Positions 1 through 5,231 of a stretch of DNA of 19,470 bases are shown here, piece after piece. The stretch's first letter is position 1; the number at the start of each line of letters is the position of its first letter. This stretch comes from UBA10002 sp964373775 (GTDB taxonomy: Bacteria > Patescibacteriota > Minisyncoccia > Phycocordibacterales > UBA10002). A program made the translations under genes and the position numbers. The stretch lies in NCBI GenBank assembly GCA_964373775.1, contig CAYJWA010000013.1, positions 1-19,470 of the forward strand, given 5' to 3'. The notes beneath the pieces were generated by a model. The model saw only the letters and a list, made by a program, of their open reading frames with translations. It had not been told where the DNA came from and made no database searches.

Positions 1-258
1 TCAGGGTATCGGAAAGCCGTCCGGACTAGTTCGTTCAGCCGCATAAAAAACCAATTTGACTGCACGCGAGACCGCTCACAGCGCCTCGCTTTTTTTCTGC
101 AAAAGAAGAAAAAACTACACCACATCCTGAAATCCTGAACACCCGATGTTGATGTTGACGCGAGGTAGCGGGGCGCCGCGAGGCGCTCCGCCTTCGCGCC
201 CCCCGCGTCCGCAACTTTTTCTTCGGTCTCAAACCTCACGACACTATTCCTTGTCCAC
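1..258. other. Intergenic stretch, no supported gene
   Basis: I see no convincing gene here. The only open frame (about 65 codons, minus strand) is Arg/Ser-rich and runs through a GC-rich hairpin, so it is probably not coding. The stretch holds a direct repeat of ATCCTGAA near 124-139, a GATGTT repeat near 144-156, and the GC-rich inverted repeat at 168-206. Confidence 0.6.
168..206. repeat. GC-rich inverted repeat
   Basis: GCGGGGCGC at 168-176 pairs with GCGCCCCCCGC at 196-206, apart from two extra bases, around a loop read on the minus strand as GAAGGCGGAGC. The same GAAGG-GGAGC wording occurs in the GC-rich insertion of the ATP-grasp gene (3241-3309), which suggests one element family. 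Confidence 0.5.
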
Positions 259-286
259 GCTCCACTTTACTTAGGTAAAGTGGAGC
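259..286. repeat. Palindromic element A, copy 1
   Basis: This is a perfect inverted repeat with 12-bp arms, GCTCCACTTTAC and its complement, around the loop TTAG. It lies 16 bp after the stop codon of the phosphohistidine-domain gene. No T-run follows on the minus strand, so it is not a classical terminator, though it would fold in the 3' end of the transcript. Related copies are at 2796-2823, 18384-18427 and 19217-19281. Confidence 0.9.
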
Positions 287-302
287 TGGGGAACGATTTT
301 TT

Positions 303-1820
303 CTACTTACCCAACACTCTCACCACGCCGTTGTTTGCATCCACTTCCACTATATCCCCGTCTTTGAGGACTTTGGTGGCAATCTTGGTGCCGATGATGC
401 AGGGTTTGCCCATTTCGCGGGCGACAATGGACGCGTGCGAGGTGATACCGCCTTCGTTTGTCACGAAAGCCGCCGCGCGCTCCATCACGTGGATAAAGTC
501 AACGGATGTCATAATCGTGACTAGAATATCCCCGCGCTCCACCTTATGAAAATCTTTTGAGCTGAAGACAACTTTCACCGTCCCGCGGACCGAACCACGG
601 CTTGCGCTAAAGCCGCGAATTTCCTTTATGTCTGAATCTGTAACCGCCACTTTTGAAATAGTCCCGCCTCGAAACTGGCCCACAAAGTCAAAAACTGTTT
701 TGGTTTCCTCCGGGTTTAAAAACACAACCTCGCCCTTCCTGTCATTAAAAAAAGCAACAACTTTTCTCTCCTCTTTCTTACACTGGAGCAAAACATTTCC
801 CCCCGCAATCACCTGCCCTATCTCCTCCGCCGTAAGGTAAAAACAGTCGCGCCAGCCAGCGCCACCAGCGCGGAGCGCAATCGCTTCAAAAATGGGACGG
901 TACCGAAGCGACACTTTTGAAAAAACGCTCTTGCGAAACTCGTTCAAAATCGTTCCTTTGGATATGGTAACCGAGAGCTCGGAAACTTCGGAGTCGCTAA
1001 CAGAATCGAGTGTTTCGCGCGCTTTTTTCATTTTCTCGCCATGTTCCTTTTTGAGCCGTCTCAAATTCCCCGCCGCGTTGCTCTTTTTCAAATTGGAAAG
1101 CTGTGCCGCAACAGTTTCATGTGTCCACGGCTCTTCGCAGAAATTCACAGGAACATGCGCGTGCCGCGTGAGCCATTCAACGACATGTTTGTGGAGTGCT
1201 GAATCGGAGAGATTTTCCCTTTGTCCTCTTTCCGCAATCTCGTAGAGCTCTTTTTGCGACAAAAAGAGAGGGGTATGCTCATCGAGATAAGTGATAGTCC
1301 CGATGAGATGCGGAATGGTGTCCTCTCCATAACCGAGTTCACGCAAGCGCTCCGTGAGCTTCTCCGCCCCGACGCGTCCGAGTTTCGCCGTAATCTGAAG
1401 CGTGGCGCAGAACTTTTTGTACTGCGTGCAAAATCTCCGCCAATTTTCAACTGTTACATCGCACAGACAATCATCCAGTACTGAAAGGAGCAGTGATGCC
1501 TCGTGTTTGTACTTTTTCTCCATCGCCTTTATTTTTTCTTCCCCAAGCACCGAAGCAAGGACACACTCCCCTTCATCCGGGAACGAACTGGTTGGTTCAA
1601 GCAAATGCGTCTCCGTGCCGCCGATGATAAGCGCCAAATGGCGTGGTTCAAACGGAATCCCGAAATCCTTAAAATGGTGAAAAATTCCCTGACTGGAAAG
1701 GTGCTGGTGCCAAAACGACATATTGCGGGTTACATAAAGTTCCCACGCCTCCCCGCGAATTGTGATATGGGCTTTAGAAATAGGGGGTTTTTTGTTCTTC
1801 AAGACGGATTCTCTTGACAT
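303..1820 (-). CDS. PEP-utilising enzyme mobile (phosphohistidine) domain protein, lower half of a split dikinase
   Basis: A 505-residue protein. Its last 110 residues or so are a PEP-utiliser swivelling domain, with the signature GGITSHASIVAREMGKP holding the phospho-accepting histidine (about His462). In this family that histidine carries phosphate between an ATP-grasp domain and an acceptor site. The 390 residues before it are mostly helical and include a segment (FEAIALRAGG, then a charged stretch with FYLTAEEI) like the acceptor-side domain of rifampin phosphotransferase and related PEP-synthase-like proteins. There is no C-terminal PEP/pyruvate TIM barrel and no ATP-grasp domain; the latter is encoded separately at 2590-3627. 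I chose ATG 1820. The frame is open to an ATG at 1928, but those 36 residues look unlike the family and would run almost to the divergent gene at 1949. The substrate is unknown. Confidence 0.8.
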   Translation of the reverse strand: MSRESVLKNKKPPISKAHITIRGEAWELYVTRNMSFWHQHLSSQGIFHHFKDFGIPFEPRHLALIIGGTETHLLEPTSSFPDEGECVLASVLGEEKIKAMEKKYKHEASLLLSVLDDCLCDVTVENWRRFCTQYKKFCATLQITAKLGRVGAEKLTERLRELGYGEDTIPHLIGTITYLDEHTPLFLSQKELYEIAERGQRENLSDSALHKHVVEWLTRHAHVPVNFCEEPWTHETVAAQLSNLKKSNAAGNLRRLKKEHGEKMKKARETLDSVSDSEVSELSVTISKGTILNEFRKSVFSKVSLRYRPIFEAIALRAGGAGWRDCFYLTAEEIGQVIAGGNVLLQCKKEERKVVAFFNDRKGEVVFLNPEETKTVFDFVGQFRGGTISKVAVTDSDIKEIRGFSASRGSVRGTVKVVFSSKDFHKVERGDILVTIMTSVDFIHVMERAAAFVTNEGGITSHASIVAREMGKPCIIGTKIATKVLKDGDIVEVDANNGVVRVLGK

Positions 1821-1948
1821 TTTCTTATCTTTATGATTACCTATAAGAAGGTGGCCATTGATATTTAAGTGTACGCTTCTCACAGCCGAGGGGCAATCTT
1901 TACCGAAAACGCAGAAATCTATAAACATCCGAAACGAAAGGAAAACGA

Positions 1949-2527
1949 ATGAAGCTCATTGTAGTTCCTCATGGAAAGAAACTTGAAGGAATTGGCGCAT
2001 ACTGCCGGGAACTCGCGGCTGACCCGCCGATGACGATGGAGGGCAAACAGCAGATTCTAAATCTCGTCCCCCAACTCAAAACCTTCGGACCTTATGATGC
2101 CGCCTACTCGTCCTTAATGGACCGAGCGTGTGGCAGTATGTGTACCGCCGCCAAACAATTGGGGATTGAGCGGGCAACCTGCCTCAAACAGTTGGGCCAG
2201 CACAGCAACAAAGATGGCGATGGCACAATCATCTTTTACCCGGGCTGTGAGAACGACAACACTCTCTTGTGGCAACAGCAGGGAATTGAGGCGGTACGGC
2301 TGATTAACTTGGAAGTGGCCCAAAATGGCTTGGCGGAACCTATTGGGGGAAAGAAGAAAAAGGTGTTGGTGTTCACCCACCGGCCAATCCTCGCTGGCTT
2401 GGTCGCCGCCGCTTCGTACATCACCGACGCCGAGGGGATTCAGCAAATCCTTGACGCCAAGGAACTTGTCGGCAAGGGCTTCCGGGTCTTCAACTGTACC
2501 AACTCGGGTCTGACTCTTGAGGTCTAG
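1949..2527 (+). CDS. Histidine phosphatase superfamily-like protein with PHG in place of RHG
   Basis: A 192-residue protein starting MKLIVVPHGKK. The fold resembles the phosphoglycerate mutase/histidine phosphatase superfamily: an N-terminal strand ending in the catalytic His (His8, in PHG rather than the usual RHG), YSSLMDRA around residues 53-60 in the position of the usual SSPLxRA, and a second histidine in VLVFTHRPILAG (His144). The family transfers or removes phosphate through a phosphohistidine. Loss of the Arg before the first His may change activity. The start has a good ribosome site (GAAAGGA, 7 bases upstream), unlike most genes here. It lies on the opposite strand between the two dikinase halves. 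Its substrate is unknown, and a role linked to the dikinase is inference only. Confidence 0.7.
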   Translation: MKLIVVPHGKKLEGIGAYCRELAADPPMTMEGKQQILNLVPQLKTFGPYDAAYSSLMDRACGSMCTAAKQLGIERATCLKQLGQHSNKDGDGTIIFYPGCENDNTLLWQQQGIEAVRLINLEVAQNGLAEPIGGKKKKVLVFTHRPILAGLVAAASYITDAEGIQQILDAKELVGKGFRVFNCTNSGLTLEV

Positions 2528-2560
2528 AGGTCTAGTTCGCCTCAACCGAAAGGACTTGCA

Positions 2561-2586
2561 AAAAGAGCGAGGCAATTCGCTCTTTT
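2561..2586. terminator. Bidirectional intrinsic terminator
   Basis: A perfect 10-bp stem (AAAAGAGCGA with TCGCTCTTTT) around a 6-base loop, T-rich on both sides. It sits between the convergent ends of the histidine-phosphatase-like gene and the ATP-grasp gene, so it can serve both. Confidence 0.85.
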
Positions 2587-2589
2587 CTT

Positions 2590-3627
2590 TTACTTGCTTT
2601 TAAGCGTCGTGATGAGACGGCTCTGGAGAATGTAAAACTTGCCATCTGCGAGCGCCCACTCAATATCGCAGGGGAAGCCATAGTTCCGCTCAATTTGAAG
2701 GACAAGATCGGACAACTCCAGAATCTGTTTGTCGGAAAGTTTCTGTCTTTCGCCCTCGGGCTTAGAAAGCTCCTTCCACTCATTCGCGCCCGGTTGCTCC
2801 ACTTTACCCAAGTAAAGTGAAGCTCTAAAGAGGAGGCGGGTTTGTTCGGAAATGTTCTTGTCAATGATGCGCCTCGGACTTTTCTCAACGACATACGAAT
2901 CCGGCGTGATTTGACCGGAAACGATTGCTTCGCCGAGGCCGAAACCAGCTTCAATAATCAATTGATTCCGGTCTTCGGTTACCGGATGCACAGAAAACGC
3001 AATGCCGGACACCTCGGACTCCACCATTTTCTGAACGACAACCGCCACGGAGATTTTTTGCGTATGCAAACCTTTTTCGTGCCGATAGAAGATAGCCCGA
3101 GGAGTAAAGAGCGACGCCCAACATTTCTGCACATTTTCAAGAAGGTCTTTCTTCGTGGTATTGAGAAAAGTATCCAACTGTCCCGCCCATGCCGCGCTCG
3201 CGCTGTCTTCTGCTGTCGCGCTGGAGCGAACCGCAACAAACCCCGAAAAGCCGCTTCGCCCCGTCGAAGCTCCGCCTTGTGTGGGGCTCCGCTCCTTCGG
3301 GGCAGGCTTCGCGCACAACTTTTTATACTGTTGCATTATTTCTTTCGCAATATCCTGTGGCATGTCCGCTGCTAAAATAAGCGCTTGAATTTTCTCTGAT
3401 GCATTTTCCACCGTATGCATTTCCGTGTGTTTGACTGTGTGCAGAATCGCATCTATCTCCACCCCAATATCCGTCTCCTCCAAAAACCGCTCGAATGCGG
3501 ACGCAAGCACCACAAACCCCGGCGGCACCGGGATTCCCGCACCGGTCATCTCCCCAAGCGATGCCCCTTTGCCTCCTGCAATACTTGCACCATCTTTATT
3601 CAATTCCTGAAACGATTTCGTGAACAT
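2590..3627 (-). CDS. Pyruvate/PEP dikinase-type ATP-grasp domain protein, upper half of a split dikinase
   Basis: A 345-residue stand-alone ATP-binding domain of the PPDK_N family. Visible motifs are GGKGASLGEM (residues 18-27), IPVPPGFVV (32-40), VAVRSSATAEDS (131-142), WAGQLDTFLN (147-156), GFGLGEAIVSGQITPDSYVV (228-247) and the closing DIEWALADGKFYILQSR (321-337). This half would use ATP to phosphorylate the histidine of a swivelling domain, which is encoded separately at 303-1820. PEP synthase and rifampin phosphotransferase carry both in one chain. Two stretches look inserted: residues 107-129, just before the VAVRSS motif, and residues 269-278, encoded by a palindrome shared with three other sites. 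Both keep the frame. The ATG at 3627 gives a normal family N terminus. No clear ribosome site is visible. Confidence 0.88.
   Translation of the reverse strand: MFTKSFQELNKDGASIAGGKGASLGEMTGAGIPVPPGFVVLASAFERFLEETDIGVEIDAILHTVKHTEMHTVENASEKIQALILAADMPQDIAKEIMQQYKKLCAKPAPKERSPTQGGASTGRSGFSGFVAVRSSATAEDSASAAWAGQLDTFLNTTKKDLLENVQKCWASLFTPRAIFYRHEKGLHTQKISVAVVVQKMVESEVSGIAFSVHPVTEDRNQLIIEAGFGLGEAIVSGQITPDSYVVEKSPRRIIDKNISEQTRLLFRASLYLGKVEQPGANEWKELSKPEGERQKLSDKQILELSDLVLQIERNYGFPCDIEWALADGKFYILQSRLITTLKSK
2796..2823. repeat. Palindromic element A, copy 2, inside the ATP-grasp gene
   Basis: 12-bp arms (GCTCCACTTTAC and GTAAAGTGAAGC) around CCAA, with one mismatch that is a G-U pair in the mRNA. 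The element is read in frame as SLYLGKVEQ (residues 269-278), between the last ATP-grasp motifs. The family is variable here, so the insertion is likely tolerated as a loop. Confidence 0.88.
3241..3309. repeat. GC-rich insertion inside the ATP-grasp gene
   Basis: These bases encode residues 107-129, rich in Gly, Ser, Pro and Thr, placed between the helix ending LCAK and the conserved VAVRSSATAED. As I know the family, only a few residues normally join these elements. The DNA holds GCTTCGCCCCGTCGAAGC and CCCCGAAGGAGCGG-type inverted repeats, which suggests a GC-rich mobile repeat absorbed into the frame. Confidence 0.55.
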
Positions 3628-3640
3628 ATGACTGAAGTTC

Positions 3641-3670
3641 TATTCTAATGTTCTTGAGAACATTAGAATA
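3641..3670. repeat. Palindromic element B, copy 1
   Basis: 14-bp perfect arms (TATTCTAATGTTCT and its complement) around TG. It lies 14 bp upstream of the ATP-grasp start, and its right arm contains TAGAAT on the minus strand, a possible -10 box. The core TTCTTGAGAA and the pattern ATTCYRAYR are shared with the palindrome in miaA at 4338-4375. Confidence 0.85.
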
Positions 3671-3773
3671 GTGCTCGTGCGGGGCGCGGCGGCGCGATTA
3701 GTGTGAATGGCTTGAAAAGGAGACAACTTTATCACCTAATTTCAACAACAAGGCGACCGTAGTTTCTCTCATT

Positions 3774-3801
3774 TTGGTTTCCACATAATGCATTGTATGC
3801 T
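3774..3801 (+). promoter_or_regulatory. Possible miaA promoter
   Basis: TTGGTT at 3774-3779 and TATGCT at 3796-3801 are 16 bp apart. The predicted transcript start is only about 5-6 bases before the miaA ATG at 3814, and no ribosome site precedes it. Confidence 0.45.
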
Positions 3802-3813
3802 AAAAAATACAAA

Positions 3814-4716
3814 ATGAAAAGAAACAAAATCATCGTCATTGTCGGACCCACCGCGGTCGGGAAAAGCGCGCTCGCGGTCGCACTCGCGCGCCGCTTCAGA
3901 GGCGAAATTATCTCCGCGGACTCGCGGCAGGTGTATCGCGGACTCAATATCGGCACCGGAAAAATCACCCGCCGCGAGATGCGAGGAGTTCCCCACCACC
4001 TTCTTGATGTTGCAAATCCGAAAAAACAGTTTACGGTCGCGGACTATCAGAGGATCGCCCGCTCAAAAATCTCCGAGATTTTTGAGCGGGGATATATTCC
4101 CATTCTTTGCGGCGGCGCCGGACTGTATATTGATTCGCTCCTTAACAGCACAACATTTCCAGAGGTGCCGCCGAATCCAAAACTACGGCAACAGCTTGAA
4201 AAAAAGTCGACCGAGGTACTATTCCGAATGCTACAGCAATTGGACCGAATGAGAGCGACAGCCGTTGACCGACATAATCCCCGCCGCCTTGTGAGAGCAA
4301 TAGAAATCGCAAAAAAACTCGGAAAAGTACCTCCGTTACAACATTCCGACATTCTTGAGAATGTTGGAATGTTGTTCATCGGCTTCACTTTATCAGGCGA
4401 AGCGCTGAAGAAAAAAATATCTGACCGACTGCATAAAAGAATTAGAGCTGGAATGATTCGGGAGGTGCGAAAACTCCATACCCGTGGATTGTCATGGAGA
4501 CGCATGGAAGAATTGGGACTGGAATACCGTTATGTTTCCCGACACCTGCGTGGCCTCTTGTCCAAGGAGGATATGCTTTTGAAACTACAATCGGAAACCT
4601 GGTACTATGCCAAACGGCAGCTGGTTTGGTTCAAACGTAACAAGCAAATCAAATGGTTCAGACCGACTGAAAAAAGACCTATCGCTAGGGCAGTGAAAGA
4701 GTTTCTCTCGACCTAA
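3814..4716 (+). CDS. miaA: tRNA dimethylallyltransferase MiaA
   Basis: A 300-residue protein that adds a dimethylallyl group to A37 of tRNAs reading UNN codons. It shows the P-loop GPTAVGKS (11-18), the substrate-binding ISADSRQVYRGLNIGTGK (33-50), VPHHLLDV (59-66), VADYQR (75-80), an RGYIPILCGGAGLYIDSLL segment (92-110; GGT is usual where GGA stands), NPRRLVRAIEI (155-165) and the C-terminal YAKRQLVWFKR (265-275). Length is typical. I chose the ATG at 3814; upstream in-frame starts such as the TTG at 3793 would add seven unconserved residues. Two long palindromes lie inside the gene. One (4058-4090) is in a conserved region without changing length; the other (4338-4375) is in a variable linker. 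Confidence 0.95.
   Translation: MKRNKIIVIVGPTAVGKSALAVALARRFRGEIISADSRQVYRGLNIGTGKITRREMRGVPHHLLDVANPKKQFTVADYQRIARSKISEIFERGYIPILCGGAGLYIDSLLNSTTFPEVPPNPKLRQQLEKKSTEVLFRMLQQLDRMRATAVDRHNPRRLVRAIEIAKKLGKVPPLQHSDILENVGMLFIGFTLSGEALKKKISDRLHKRIRAGMIREVRKLHTRGLSWRRMEELGLEYRYVSRHLRGLLSKEDMLLKLQSETWYYAKRQLVWFKRNKQIKWFRPTEKRPIARAVKEFLST
4058..4090. repeat. 33-bp perfect palindrome inside miaA
   Basis: 16-bp arms (CCCGCTCAAAAATCTC and its complement) around one base. It encodes about residues 82-93 (ARSKISEIFERG) in a region that aligns with other MiaA proteins without a gap. It is therefore either a replacement of existing sequence or a structure formed in place. Confidence 0.85.
4338..4375. repeat. 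Palindromic element B, copy 2, inside miaA
   Basis: 18-bp arms (ACAACATTCCGACATTCT and its near-complement, one G-U) around TG. It is read in frame as LQHSDILENVGMLF (residues 175-188), in the linker after the NPRRLVRAIEI motif where MiaA proteins vary. It shares the core TTCTTGAGAA and ATTCYRAYR arms with 3641-3670. Confidence 0.88.
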
Positions 4717-4765
4717 TTTCGTGCTACCATTCTCCCGTTGGCTAAATATCCGAAAGGATGCTCGC

Positions 4766-4782
4766 CCGTCCGCCATGGACGG
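4766..4782. repeat. Small hairpin between miaA and tRNA-Trp
   Basis: CCGTCC and GGACGG flank a 5-base loop just upstream of tRNA-Trp. No T-run follows, so a terminator role for miaA is doubtful. Confidence 0.4.
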
Positions 4783-4787
4783 ATTAG

Positions 4788-4859
4788 GGGTCTATAGTTT
4801 CAACAGTAAAACGCCGGTCTCCAAAACCGGAGTTCCAGGTGCAAGTCCTGGTGGACCCG
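4788..4859 (+). tRNA. tRNA-Trp (CCA anticodon), unusual elbow
   Basis: A 7-bp acceptor stem (GGGTCTA with TGGACCC, one G-U), D stem GTTT/AAAC, anticodon stem CCGGT/ACCGG with loop CTCCAAA (anticodon CCA), T stem CCAGG/CCTGG and discriminator G, as expected for Trp. CCA is not encoded. Two near-universal features are missing: the D loop reads CAACAGTA without the G18-G19 pair of bases, and the T loop reads TGCAAGT, with G where position 55 is normally U. rpmG follows 42 bp later, an order also seen in other bacteria. Confidence 0.88.
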
Positions 4860-4901
4860 GTAACATTGCGTTTCTTTCTCTGATACGTTAGAGTATCGCG
4901 T

Positions 4902-5060
4902 ATGAGTCAGGAACGGCTGATAAAACTCGCCTGTGAGAAATGCAAACGGGTTAATTACTGGAGCGAGAAGAATAAAAAAAAAGTGGAACGGAAGATAGAA
5001 CTTCTGAAGTTTTGTCAGTGGTGCATGAAGCGCACGAAACATAAAGAGGCAAAGAAGTAA
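4902..5060 (+). CDS. rpmG: 50S ribosomal protein L33
   Basis: A 52-residue basic protein, beginning MSQERLIKLACEKC. It has the L33 zinc-ribbon pattern: CEKC at 11-14 and CQWC at about 38-41, and the family features NYWSEKNKKK and KFCQWCMKRTKHKEAKK. It is a structural component of the large ribosomal subunit. It follows tRNA-Trp by 42 bp and may share its transcript. In many bacteria secE and nusG come next; here they do not. A small hairpin (GATAC/GTATC) lies directly before the start codon, and no ribosome site is evident. Confidence 0.9.
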   Translation: MSQERLIKLACEKCKRVNYWSEKNKKKVERKIELLKFCQWCMKRTKHKEAKK

Positions 5061-5231
5061 GAGACGCGGAACTGACCCCCGTAGGAGAACCTCCCCAGTA
5101 CCAGAGTAAAGCGCGGTACGGGGCACGGCGCCGACTCGGTTCACTACGGGGCGCGGCACGGAATAAGAACACGCCTGCCTGCCGCAGGCAGGGAACAGAC
5201 GCGGAAGCAGAAAGCCATCTGTTACGGTTTT
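5061..5231. other. Intergenic region after rpmG, GC-rich repeats
   Basis: No gene is visible. It holds an imperfect hairpin near 5071-5099 (ACTG/CAGT with GGAG/CTCC inside), two related copies of ACGGGGCACGGC/ACGGGGCGCGGC and a palindrome at 5174-5192 (CCTGCCTGC, one base, GCAGGCAGG). It separates the convergent rpmG and alr. Confidence 0.55.

Noticed and set aside
35..232. Minus-strand frame of 65 codons
   Set aside because: Runs through the GC-rich hairpin and has Arg/Ser-rich composition typical of noncoding DNA.
1821..1928. 36-codon N-terminal extension of the phosphohistidine gene
   Set aside because: Not family-like; ATG 1820 suffices. The choice is not certain.
5080..5165. tRNA-like or tracr-like RNA from the CGGTTCACTACG and GAGTCGG wording
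   Set aside because: No cloverleaf or repeat pairing could be built; the words are part of short GC-rich repeats.
5061..5231. secE expected after tRNA-Trp and rpmG
   Set aside because: No frame of suitable length and no membrane segment is present in any frame.
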